Shown: positions 22,804 through 32,153 of the stretch, in pieces | How the letters are laid out: each line of letters opens with the position of its first letter | How positions within the stretch are numbered: the stretch's first letter is position 1 | DNA from: Prochlorococcus sp. AG-355-P07 | GTDB lineage: Bacteria; Cyanobacteriota; Cyanobacteriia; PCC-6307; Cyanobiaceae | NCBI GenBank assembly: GCA_003280575.1 | Contig: QCEN01000003.1 | Location: 1 to 64,000, forward strand | DNA: 64,000 nt | Direction of reading: 5' to 3' | Notes under the pieces: generated by a model | What the model was told of the DNA's origin: nothing | The model's input: the letters and a program-made list of their open reading frames with translations, nothing else | The model's database searches: none | Program-made: the position numbers and the translations under genes

Positions 22804-23643
22804 ATGAAAATTGGAATAGTAGGATTAGGTCTAATTGGCGGTTCTTTAGGATTAAAACTCCAAAGACTAAATCATACAATTTATGGAATAGCAAATAATG
22901 AACTTAATGAAAAAAAAGCTAAGCATAATAAACTTGCAAATTTTGTTAGCTGTGATCTGAGTTTATTAAAAAAATGTGAGCTTATAATTTTGGCATTACC
23001 TATCAAAGATTTGATCAGTCCGTCTCAACAATTAGTAGAATCAATACCTAAGGGAACAATCCTAACTGATGTAGGCTCTGTTAAAGAACCAATTGTAAAT
23101 ACCTGGGAGAATTTACATCCTCTGTTTATTGGATCTCATCCAATGGCAGGAACAGAAAAAAAAGGAGTTGATACGGGTTTTGAAGGTCTTTTTAAAAATG
23201 CAAAATGGATTATTACCCCAACACGAAATAGTGATTTAAACGCAGTCAGAACTATTTCCGAGCTCATAAAATCGATGGATTGTGAAATTTGCCAAGCTTC
23301 GCCTAAAGAGCATGATGAAGCAGTATCTCTTATTTCTCATTTGCCTATATTTTTAGCTTCTGCCCTAATCGAAACTGCGCATACAAAAAATAATCAATCT
23401 TTATTAGATCTCACGCAAAAATTGGCTTCTACGGGATTTGCTGACACTTCGAGAGTTGGCGGTGGAAATGAACAATTAGGATTAGATTTAGCTATTAATA
23501 ATCAGTTAAATATTTTAAGTTCGATAAATAATTTTAAAAATAAGCTGAATATACTTGAATCTCTTATTAAAGAAAAAAATTGGGAGTTACTTTTTAACAA
23601 ACTTGCTGAAGCAAAAGAAAGCAGACAAAATTTTATAAACTAA
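22804..23643 (+). CDS. tyrA: Prephenate/arogenate dehydrogenase
   Basis: MKIGIVGLGLIGGSLGLKLQ, DVGSVKEPIV, GSHPMAGTEKKGVDTGF. Confidence 0.9.
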   Translation: MKIGIVGLGLIGGSLGLKLQRLNHTIYGIANNELNEKKAKHNKLANFVSCDLSLLKKCELIILALPIKDLISPSQQLVESIPKGTILTDVGSVKEPIVNTWENLHPLFIGSHPMAGTEKKGVDTGFEGLFKNAKWIITPTRNSDLNAVRTISELIKSMDCEICQASPKEHDEAVSLISHLPIFLASALIETAHTKNNQSLLDLTQKLASTGFADTSRVGGGNEQLGLDLAINNQLNILSSINNFKNKLNILESLIKEKNWELLFNKLAEAKESRQNFIN

Positions 23644-25138
23644 AATTAGCAATCCCTTTGGATGTTAAAATTTGCCTTGAAACCATTAATGCAGACTGAC
23701 TAACACCTGCGGTCCCCTCTCCTGGATAAATCGAATCTCCACATAGCCATAAACCTTCAAAAGGTGTCCTACTTGATAATCCAAATAAACCAAAAATATC
23801 TGGATTTTGACCAAGCCCGCCCACTATTCCATTAGGTCTTTTTGTCCATTTTTCAAATCCCAATGGAGTTGCTAATTCCCTATGTAGCCAATTGTCAGGA
23901 TCAATATCAAATTGACTTTCCAATTCAATGGATATTTTTTTCATGAAAACATTTTTCTTCTTTAAGTAAGTTTGCTGATCTAAATCAAACCAATCTTTAG
24001 TCTTGGTAAATATACTTGCAATTAAAGTAATCTCGCCTTTTGGTGCTCTTCCATCACCATCATCACTAATTGATACAAATAACGAACAAAATTCTTTCGA
24101 AACAAATTGATAATGATTTGAGAATGTTTTTTTAATATGTTCTTTTTTTAATGCTGAATAAAAAACTACAGCTCCACTTGGCTCAGGCAAATTATTAAGT
24201 CGATTTTTATAATTTTTTTTTGTTTTTAAAGGATCTTTCAAATGCTTTAACAAAGATTGTGGAGGCGCGGTATAAATAACATCTTTTGATTGGTAAATAA
24301 AAGATTTTTTTTTCGAGTTAGCAGATACTTTCCAACACATATTTACGTCGTCAAAAGTTATAGAATTAACTTCTTGCCCAAAAATTAAATGAACTCCAGT
24401 TTTAATCAAAGAACTTTCTAATGATTCACTTAAAGACTGCATAGATTTTTTAAGGTGCCAAAGACCATGTGGCTGTTGACACATCTGGAGAACAGTAGAT
24501 CCATATAATGCAGCAGTATTATAAACGTCCTCTTGAGAATAAAGTTTTAGTTGAAGATTTAAAAATTTAATCAAGCGCTCATTCTTAGATAATCCACATA
24601 TCCGCAATAGATCAAAAATAGTCGATTTAAGTAAGATACCTGTTACGAGGTTTGAAGGTACTAGTGCTTTAAGAAGTTGAGAAAAATCCCAAAAATTACT
24701 TATTGGTAATACAGGATTATTATTAGCAAATATCCAATTACTTTCATGTATGAGGGTACAAAGTTTCCAAAATCTTTGACTCCCAGGAAATTGCATTTCT
24801 CGTTCAGCAATCCATTTACTTTTTTCATACCAAATAGGTATAGGTTTGCCACCATCATTTAAATCAACAATGCAAGCAGGGTCTAAAATTGTGGCTTCTG
24901 GGGATGGAATATCCAAAAAATCAAAAATTCTAGAATGAATTCCTCCCTTCTCTAAACCAGCAACCTGAGTTGCGCCAACATCAAAAATATAATTCTTTCT
25001 TTTAAAGGTACCGGCACATCCTCCGGCCTGAGTATGAGATTCGATTAAAGTCACTGATAAGCCTTGTTTTGATAAAATCGCTGCAGAAGTTAGTCCTGCT
25101 ATACCGGCGCCTATAACAATAACTTCAGACTTTTTCAT
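23633..25138 (-). CDS. CrtD-like FAD-dependent carotenoid desaturase/isomerase
   Basis: VIVIGAGIAGLTSAAILSKQGLSVTLIESHTQAGGCAGTF FAD motif; C-terminal LWLCGDSIYPGEGTAGVSQSALMVSRQI; CrtD vs CrtH-type not resolvable by eye. Confidence 0.75.
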   Translation of the reverse strand: MKKSEVIVIGAGIAGLTSAAILSKQGLSVTLIESHTQAGGCAGTFKRKNYIFDVGATQVAGLEKGGIHSRIFDFLDIPSPEATILDPACIVDLNDGGKPIPIWYEKSKWIAEREMQFPGSQRFWKLCTLIHESNWIFANNNPVLPISNFWDFSQLLKALVPSNLVTGILLKSTIFDLLRICGLSKNERLIKFLNLQLKLYSQEDVYNTAALYGSTVLQMCQQPHGLWHLKKSMQSLSESLESSLIKTGVHLIFGQEVNSITFDDVNMCWKVSANSKKKSFIYQSKDVIYTAPPQSLLKHLKDPLKTKKNYKNRLNNLPEPSGAVVFYSALKKEHIKKTFSNHYQFVSKEFCSLFVSISDDGDGRAPKGEITLIASIFTKTKDWFDLDQQTYLKKKNVFMKKISIELESQFDIDPDNWLHRELATPLGFEKWTKRPNGIVGGLGQNPDIFGLFGLSSRTPFEGLWLCGDSIYPGEGTAGVSQSALMVSRQILTSKGIANFSL

Positions 25139-25142
25139 TAAA

Positions 25143-26036
25143 ATGCAAAAATTATCCCTTATTGAAATTAACGAAATTTGTGAAGAATTAGGTGAAACCT
25201 ATCCAAAAAGTATTGAACAAGTACATGGTGGTGATATTCATAGTGCCTGGAAAATAGAATTCCCAAACAAAAAGTTATTCCTTAAAAGAAACATTAGAAA
25301 CAAAAAATTTCTTGAATTTGAAAAATATTGTCTCCAAAATTTGAGAAAATTTATTAATCAAGAAAACTTAATTATTCCTGAAGTTATTGCATATAAAAAT
25401 ATAAAAAATATTGAGATTCTTTTAATCGAATGGATAGATATGCATAACTTTGACCAAAAAAAACTTGGAAAAGGTTTAGGTGAATTGCATTTAAAATCAG
25501 CTGAATCTAATCCTAATATGTTTGGGTTTCCAATTGAGGGTTTTATCGGAACTACAGACCAGAAGGAAGGCTTTGAAGATAATTGGATAGATTGTTTTTT
25601 AAACTTAAGGATAATACCTCAACTATTAATTCTTAAGTCAAAGACTTTAGATAAAGAGATTTTAGATAAAGAAATTATAAATAAAGTTAAAGAAAAAATT
25701 AAATCAGAATTACTGAATCACAAACCAATAAATACTCTAGTTCATGGTGATTTGTGGTCAGGCAATGCAGGAATTGACAAAAGTGGAAAGGGGGTAATTT
25801 TTGACCCGGCATCTTGGTGGGCAGATAATGAAGTAGATATAGCTATGACAAAATTATTTGGAGGTTTTAGAAAAGAATTTTATGAAGAATATCATAGAGT
25901 TCTTCCTATAAAAAACGGATTTGAAAAAAGAATTATTATTTATAATTTTTATCACATACTGAACCATGCCAATATGTTTGAGGGAGGGTACCTAAAACAA
26001 GTTAAAGATTACGTAAAAGCAATACTAAATATGTAA
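25143..26036 (+). CDS. Fructosamine kinase family protein
   Basis: HGGDIHSAWKIEF, LVHGDLWSGNAGIDKSGKGVIFDPASWWADNEVDIAMTKLFGGF. Confidence 0.88.
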   Translation: MQKLSLIEINEICEELGETYPKSIEQVHGGDIHSAWKIEFPNKKLFLKRNIRNKKFLEFEKYCLQNLRKFINQENLIIPEVIAYKNIKNIEILLIEWIDMHNFDQKKLGKGLGELHLKSAESNPNMFGFPIEGFIGTTDQKEGFEDNWIDCFLNLRIIPQLLILKSKTLDKEILDKEIINKVKEKIKSELLNHKPINTLVHGDLWSGNAGIDKSGKGVIFDPASWWADNEVDIAMTKLFGGFRKEFYEEYHRVLPIKNGFEKRIIIYNFYHILNHANMFEGGYLKQVKDYVKAILNM

Positions 26037-26042
26037 TTTTAA

Positions 26043-26408
26043 CTAACCTAAATAAGTCTTCTTAAGATTTTGTACCTTATCTAAAACGGCTTCACGATTT
26101 TCACTGGTACGAAGATTTTGCCAGCTCCATTGACCGACAACAATTACACCTAGTAGTTCTAGTAAACCAGGGAGAATTGGGAAAAAGTTTATCGTGTCAA
26201 TGACAACTTTAATTATTATCTGAGCTATTACGACAACAGCAATTATGCCTGCCGCCTTGCCGTACTTACCCATTTGGGTCCAATCAACATTACCAAGGGT
26301 TTCGTTGACTTTTCCCATAACATCAGAGTACTTCTCTGAAAAACTTTTGGTTTCTGAGCTTGTATCGGAGCCGGAGTCTTGGTTTGACTCTGGAGTGTTG
26401 TCACTCAT
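26043..26408 (-). CDS. CAAD-domain (CURT1-like) thylakoid membrane protein
   Basis: Two hydrophobic segments, NFFPILPGLLELLGVIVVGQWSWQNL and C-terminal amphipathic segment; internal Met used as start. Confidence 0.8.
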   Translation of the reverse strand: MSDNTPESNQDSGSDTSSETKSFSEKYSDVMGKVNETLGNVDWTQMGKYGKAAGIIAVVVIAQIIIKVVIDTINFFPILPGLLELLGVIVVGQWSWQNLRTSENREAVLDKVQNLKKTYLG

Positions 26409-26702
26409 GAATTCAGTAAACATAATATATGAACCAGACAGTATCGGAAAAAACGTCTGTTGACTACCTTTTTGTTGTGCAAAATTCCGAACCGAAACAT
26501 TTTGTATTTTTTTAGAGGCGTTGCTATGCAGGGTTTCTGAAGATATTTAAACTTAAAATTGATTTATAAAAACTTCACATTATCGTCTAGTTCTAACAAA
26601 AACATTAATAAATCTCAGTAATAAGAAAAATTTAAAAGGCTAAAATTTTTATTTTAAATTATTATATTTCCATAGTTTATCTCGCAAACATCAAGTATCG
26701 AA

Positions 26703-27848
26703 ATGTCTAAAGATATCAAATTTAATTTATTAAACTCTGATGAAGAAGAAAGATATCAAAAACATTTCACCCTCAAAGAGATAGGTTATGAGGGTCAACT
26801 ATATCTTAAAAACAGCTCAGTATTATGTATTGGTGCAGGTGGGCTTGGGTCTTCCGTTTTGCTTTATTTAGCTGCAGCAGGAATTGGGAGAATTGGAATA
26901 GTTGATAATGATCAAGTTGAGAAGTCTAATCTCCAGAGACAGATAATTCATGAAACAAATACTATCGGTAATCTTAAAATTGATTCTGCCAGGGAAAGAA
27001 TTAAAAAATTCAATCCTAATTGTGAAATATTAACCTTTTCAAAGAGAATTAATCCTAAAAATGCTCTTGAATTATTAAAGGAGTTTGATGTTATTTGTGA
27101 TTGCTCGGATAACTTTGGCACAAGATATTTAATAAATGATTCATGCCTGATATTAAATAAACCCCTAGTTTTTGGAAGTGTGCAAGGCTTTGAAGGGCAA
27201 GTGAGTGTTTTCAATTTATATAAAAATAGTCCTAATTTAAGAGACTTACTTCCAGAATCACCTTCAAGAAATGCTGCTCCTAGTTGTGCAGAATACGGGG
27301 TAGTAGGTGTTTCAACAGGTTTAATAGGAATTCTTCAGGTTAATGAAATTATCAAAATCATTTTGAAAAAAGGTGAAATTTTAGATGGGAAAATATTAAT
27401 TTTTGATCTATTGAATATGAATATGAAAAAATTACATCTAAAAAGTGATCAGTTAAATAAAAGAATAAAAAATCTCTCTCAGTTTGAGAGCTTTTACAAT
27501 AGTGATCAATATTGTGATAAAAACGATGAAATTAACAGCATTAATGCCAATGACTTTAATAGTTTATACAAAGCAAAACCCCACAATATTCTCTTAATTG
27601 ATGTTAGAGAAAATGAAGAATTTTCTACATATTCAATAGAGGGATCTATCTCAATTCCCTTAAGTCATTTGAACCAAGAATCTGATTTAAAATTTATTCA
27701 AAAAGAAAGCTTAAATAAAGAGGTTTTCACTATATGTAAATCAGGAAAACGTTCTGAAAAAGCTTCAAGAATTTTGTCTAAATTAAAAATTCAGTCAAGA
27801 TCTATAGAAGGCGGCATTGAAAAGATAAAAAAAACATTGTGCAATTAA
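26703..27848 (+). CDS. MoeB/ThiF-type E1-like adenylyltransferase fused to rhodanese domain
   Basis: SVLCIGAGGLGSSVLLYLAAAGIGRIGIVDNDQVEKSNLQRQI; C-terminal LLIDVRENEEFSTYSIEGSISIPLSHL...FTICKSGKRSEKASRIL. Confidence 0.9.
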   Translation: MSKDIKFNLLNSDEEERYQKHFTLKEIGYEGQLYLKNSSVLCIGAGGLGSSVLLYLAAAGIGRIGIVDNDQVEKSNLQRQIIHETNTIGNLKIDSARERIKKFNPNCEILTFSKRINPKNALELLKEFDVICDCSDNFGTRYLINDSCLILNKPLVFGSVQGFEGQVSVFNLYKNSPNLRDLLPESPSRNAAPSCAEYGVVGVSTGLIGILQVNEIIKIILKKGEILDGKILIFDLLNMNMKKLHLKSDQLNKRIKNLSQFESFYNSDQYCDKNDEINSINANDFNSLYKAKPHNILLIDVRENEEFSTYSIEGSISIPLSHLNQESDLKFIQKESLNKEVFTICKSGKRSEKASRILSKLKIQSRSIEGGIEKIKKTLCN

Positions 27849-27862
27849 ATTTTTGAGAATAG

Positions 27863-29023
27863 TTAGTAATCTACTCCTCTTTTCAAATCAACTCCCACAT
27901 TTGCATAATGCTTATGACAAACCATTTCAGAGTAAACATCAGCCAGTTCAAAGTATGAAGGTTCATTTTTACACCTCCCAGTAATTACAACTTCTGTATC
28001 TGCTGGTTTTTTTAAGAGCGTTTGATGTATTGATTCCACAGGTAACAACTCTAAGTCAACAGTTGGATTCAATTCATCTAAAATGATTGTTTTATACAAA
28101 CCAGACAAAATAGCAGCTTTAGCAATTTCCCAAGCTCTTTCAGCCTCAATATAATCAATTCGTTGTTGCTGACCTCTCCATACGATGGCATCTCTACCTG
28201 AACGCATATGATCTACCAAATGAGGGTAACTCTCTCTCAAAGCTTCAATGGCAGCATCTTCGGTATATCCATTTCCACCTTTTAACCACTGTAATATTAA
28301 AACTCTATGACTTTTATCTTGAGATATTCCTTTACCTATAGCTTGAAGAGCCTTACCGAGTGCACTTGTGGATTTACCCTTTCCTTCACCTGTATAAATC
28401 TCAATTCCACCACTTGAAATACTTTGTCTGCTTTGTTCTGATAAGTCTCCTGACGAACGTGGTCTCATTTCTGAATGGAGTTGAGATATTCTTACCAAAG
28501 AGGGCGGGGCTGCCCTTCCAGTAATAATTATTTCTAATCCATCTGGACGATTTTGAAGAGAATCAACTACTTCATTGACATCAAGCATTCCTAAATCAAG
28601 AACTGGATTCAATTCATCGAGTACAACTACAGAATAAAGAGAACTAGCAATTGCTCCTTTAGCAATATTCCAACCTCTCTCGGCCTCACCAACATCAAAC
28701 TTTGTCACTTGGTCAGCAGTAAAAAATTCAGATCTCCCTGTTCTTACATGGTCAATTAAATGTGGAAAGCCTCTTTGTAAAGCCTCTATAGCTGAATCTT
28801 CGTCATATGGCCTCTCAGGGCCTTTTAAAAATCTTAGAAGTAAAACTCTTGACTGTCTTTTTTCGCATATTCCTAATCCTATTGTCCTAAGAACTACTCC
28901 CAATGCGGCCTGGCTTTTCCCCTTGCCCTCTCCGTCATAAATATGTAATTGACCTTTTGATCTCTCTTGACTGTCACTTGCTGTAACAATTCCAATTCCT
29001 CTATTTCTACTCGTATTCGTCAA
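27863..29023 (-). CDS. Tandem-domain CobO-like cob(I)yrinic acid a,c-diamide adenosyltransferase family protein
   Basis: Two repeated CobO-type units: GQLHIYDGEGKGKSQAALG...VVLDELNPVLDLGML and GGIEIYTGEGKGKSTSALG...IILDELNPTVDLELL. Confidence 0.85.
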   Translation of the reverse strand: MTNTSRNRGIGIVTASDSQERSKGQLHIYDGEGKGKSQAALGVVLRTIGLGICEKRQSRVLLLRFLKGPERPYDEDSAIEALQRGFPHLIDHVRTGRSEFFTADQVTKFDVGEAERGWNIAKGAIASSLYSVVVLDELNPVLDLGMLDVNEVVDSLQNRPDGLEIIITGRAAPPSLVRISQLHSEMRPRSSGDLSEQSRQSISSGGIEIYTGEGKGKSTSALGKALQAIGKGISQDKSHRVLILQWLKGGNGYTEDAAIEALRESYPHLVDHMRSGRDAIVWRGQQQRIDYIEAERAWEIAKAAILSGLYKTIILDELNPTVDLELLPVESIHQTLLKKPADTEVVITGRCKNEPSYFELADVYSEMVCHKHYANVGVDLKRGVDY

Positions 29024-29131
29024 TTGAACAAAATTAGTAAATTTAATCTAAGATATAGATATGAATATTATTAAAGATTTAATAATAAATTCAACCTATT
29101 CATAGGTAATTTGAATTTTAAAGTAATTAGC

Positions 29132-29956
29132 ATGTTCAATCAACTAGAAATTCTCTCTGATGAACAAAGTGAAAAGCTTTATACAGTTAGAAGATACATA
29201 AAGAATCTTGATAGTGTTTGTATTGCTTATTCCGGAGGAGTTGACAGTACTTTAGTAGCATCATTGGCATTCGAGCAATTAGGTAGCAAAGCAATCGCTG
29301 TGACAGGTATTTCTCCTGCATTAGCTAATACTCTTCGTGAAGAAGCAAGAAGGCAGGCTAAATGGATTGGAGTAAAGCATTTAGAAATCAAAACATCAGA
29401 ATTAGACCAATCAAGTTATAGCGAAAATCCCAAGGATAGGTGCTTTGCATGCAAAAAAGAGCTTCACAAACATACAACCTTCCTCTCTAAAAAACTTAAT
29501 TACAAGATTGTTTTAGATGGAGTCAATCTGGATGATCTTAAAGATTACAGACCAGGTATACAAGCCTCAAAACAAGCAGGAGTTATCTCCCCCCTTGCTA
29601 AATTTAAAGTATCAAAACAAGACATTAGGGATATATCAAGAGCATTGGGTTTTCCTTGGTGGGATAAACCTGCTCAACCTTGCTTATCATCAAGATTTCC
29701 TTATGGCTATGAAATAACTAGTAAAAGGCTAAAGATGGTTGAAAAAGCAGAAGAATATCTTAAAGAATGTGGATTATCGGAGGTTAGAGTTAGATGTCAA
29801 GGCTCAACTGCAAGAATAGAAATTCCCCAAGATGAATTGAAACATTTTTTTAACAAATATAATTTTAGTGAATTAGTTCAATATTTTTCTAATTTAGGAT
29901 TTAATTGCACTAGTTTAGATCTTGAGGGACTAGTAAGCGGAAAATTAAATAGGTAA
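29132..29956 (+). CDS. larE: LarE-like ATP-dependent sulfur transferase (PP-loop)
   Basis: CIAYSGGVDSTLVASLA PP-loop, RCFACKKEL, PAQPCLSSRFPYG conserved Cys motif. Confidence 0.8.
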   Translation: MFNQLEILSDEQSEKLYTVRRYIKNLDSVCIAYSGGVDSTLVASLAFEQLGSKAIAVTGISPALANTLREEARRQAKWIGVKHLEIKTSELDQSSYSENPKDRCFACKKELHKHTTFLSKKLNYKIVLDGVNLDDLKDYRPGIQASKQAGVISPLAKFKVSKQDIRDISRALGFPWWDKPAQPCLSSRFPYGYEITSKRLKMVEKAEEYLKECGLSEVRVRCQGSTARIEIPQDELKHFFNKYNFSELVQYFSNLGFNCTSLDLEGLVSGKLNR

Positions 29957-29962
29957 ATATTG

Positions 29963-30397
29963 CTAAACAACCGTTCTTATATGTTTAGAGACTGATGAAG
30001 GAGGATTTCGCTCAATGACACGCAAAGAATGTTCTTTAGCCATTAAAGATTCAATTAAGTATTGACTAGCTAGTTCAGGTATCATATTTTGACCACATGT
30101 AAAAATATCGACTGCCGAATAATTTGATTCAGGCCAAGTATGTATTGAAATATGAGATTCGGCCAGTAATGCAATTGCCGTAACCCCCTGAGGCTCAAAT
30201 TTATTACTAATCAAATTCAAAACGGTTGCATTTGCCAATTTAGCAGCTCTATTTAAAATACAGCGCAAAAAGGATTCGTCATTTAATTTTTCACGATCGC
30301 ATCTATAAAGTTCTAACAAAAGGTGTTTACTTTGATGACTTAATTTTTGCACATCACTTAAAGAACTTAAAATTTGACTTTTTTTGTAGATTTCCAT
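29963..30397 (-). CDS. speD: S-adenosylmethionine decarboxylase proenzyme
   Basis: LLAESHISIHTWPESNYSAVDIFTCG including self-cleavage E-S and catalytic residues. Confidence 0.93.
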   Translation of the reverse strand: MEIYKKSQILSSLSDVQKLSHQSKHLLLELYRCDREKLNDESFLRCILNRAAKLANATVLNLISNKFEPQGVTAIALLAESHISIHTWPESNYSAVDIFTCGQNMIPELASQYLIESLMAKEHSLRVIERNPPSSVSKHIRTVV

Positions 30398-30449
30398 TTA
30401 AGAAATTTATATGAAATTAAGATTAGCTAAAAATTATGCCTTTTCTAAA

Positions 30450-31554
30450 TTATAAGTGAATCATTTGTGACGAGCCTAAGAAAGAATGATTAAATTTATC
30501 TAAATGTGTCGCACTTATAAAACATTGACTATCTTTACCAACAGAATTTAATAACAAATTTTGCCTGGTTAAATCTAATTCCGCCAAGACATCATCCAAT
30601 ATAAGAATTGGAGGAACATTTAATGTTTTAGTTAATAAATCGAGTTCAGCCATCTTTAAAGCTAAGATAAAAGTCCTTTGCTGTCCTGAGGAACCATATT
30701 TTCTAACTGAGACATTATTGATTAGAAACTCAACATCATCACGATGAGGTCCAAAATTACATTTACCAGTCAATGCTTCTATTGAACGCTGATTTAAGAG
30801 TTGTTCTGCTATTTTTTTACTAATAACTTCTTCTTCTTCTTCTTCTGGACTTATATTTTGTATCCCCGAAAGATAATTTATGTCTATTTGCTCTTGTGAT
30901 TTACTTAAGTGATTATGCCAATATTCTACATATGGTTTGATTTTTAATAAAGCTCTTCTTCTGCGCCTAAAAATTCTTGTGCTTATTATTGACATTTGAA
31001 TATCAAAGCTTTCAACAATATCTGTGGATTGGGTTTTTAAGAAACTTTCCGAACGCCAAAAATGACTTCTTTGCTTTAAAAGCCTGTTAAATCTACTTAT
31101 CAAGTCTAAATATACTGGTTCAAGCTGAGATACAACTTTATCAATCCATATTCTGCGATAACTAGGTTCATTTCTAACAATACCTATATCACTTGAGCAG
31201 AAACATACACTCCTAATATAATTCTTTATTTCGCTTTGTTTTTTTAAGATCGAATCATTGACATAAATTTTTTTTGAGCCTTTTCTAAATAAATTTAATT
31301 TTAAATCATCTCTAAAATCTATTTGTCCTATAACTTCGGCCATTTCACTATCATTTTCTATTAAATCTTTATCAGTTAATGCTCTATTAGATTTTAATTG
31401 ACTTAAAAATTCAATAGATTCAAGTAAGTTTGATTTACCAATGCCATTACAGCCAAGAACGATTGTTCTTTGCTCTTTTAGGTCAATTCCAAAACTTTTA
31501 TGGTTCCGAAAATTTTTAATTTTTAATTTATTTAAAAAAATTTTCTTGATGCAT
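30450..31554 (-). CDS. recF: DNA replication and repair protein RecF (5' end uncertain, possible frameshift)
   Basis: NKLKIKNFRNHKSFGIDLKEQRTIVLGCNGIGKSNLLESIEFLS, GPHRDDVEF, SSGQQRTFILALKMAEL, ILILDDVLAELD; the track start at 31646 lies inside the opposite-strand tRNA-Arg. Confidence 0.9.
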
Positions 31555-31618
31555 TTATTTATTAAATTAGCTAAATTTAAAATATTTAGATTTTCTTTAA
31601 AGAAATTGAAAAATAAAA

Positions 31619-31692
31619 GGGCATGTAGCTCAGTTGGATAGAGCATCAGATTCCGGTTCTGAGTGTCGGGGGTTCAAATCCCTCCATGCTCG
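31619..31692 (+). tRNA. tRNA-Arg (anticodon CCG)
   Basis: GGGCATG/CATGCTC acceptor, TAGCTCAGTTGGATAGAGC D-arm, CAGATTCCGGTTCTG anticodon arm, GGGGGTTCAAATCCCTC T-arm. Confidence 0.95.
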
Positions 31693-31703
31693 TAACGTGA
31701 TTA

Positions 31704-32150
31704 TTAAAGTTTATATCCCATAACTCTTATTCCATTTGGGTCTAATATAAATCCACATTCTTCTAGGCTTTTAAATGAAGACTCTGGAGCCTGAACAGAA
31801 ATACTGCATCCAGGCATTTCTATATTTATTTTTTCAAGAGTTACTTGCAGCAATATTGAATAAAAAAGTTCCTGATTAATGCCTTTTGCCGCACTTAAAT
31901 TCCATAAGTTAGCATTCAATCCCCTGTCTGATGTAACCCTTACAAAACCATATAATTTGTTTCTTAATTCATTTTGTATTGTGAAAAAGAAATTACTTTT
32001 CTGAATTGCTTCAGAAAGGGGTTTCATTGGGAATGTCTCACAGCCGCAATTCGCTAAAAGTTTGTTAACTTCTTTTGCTAATGGAATCTGGGAAGAATTA
32101 ATAAAATAACCTTCTGGAAGAACAAGTTTTTTTTTAGAAAAATATTGCAA
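31704..32150 (-). CDS. Putative GNAT-like acetyltransferase
   Basis: PMKPLSEAIQKSNFFFTIQN...GFVRVTSDRGLNANLWNLSA...ESSFKSLEECGFILDPNGIRVMGYKL; weak overall GNAT pattern. Confidence 0.5.
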   Translation of the reverse strand: MQYFSKKKLVLPEGYFINSSQIPLAKEVNKLLANCGCETFPMKPLSEAIQKSNFFFTIQNELRNKLYGFVRVTSDRGLNANLWNLSAAKGINQELFYSILLQVTLEKINIEMPGCSISVQAPESSFKSLEECGFILDPNGIRVMGYKL

Positions 32151-32153
32151 TTA

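Noticed and set aside
31555-31646. N-terminal extension of RecF in the ORF track
   Set aside because: Begins within the opposite-strand tRNA-Arg and precedes the conserved NKLKIKNFRNHKSF start.
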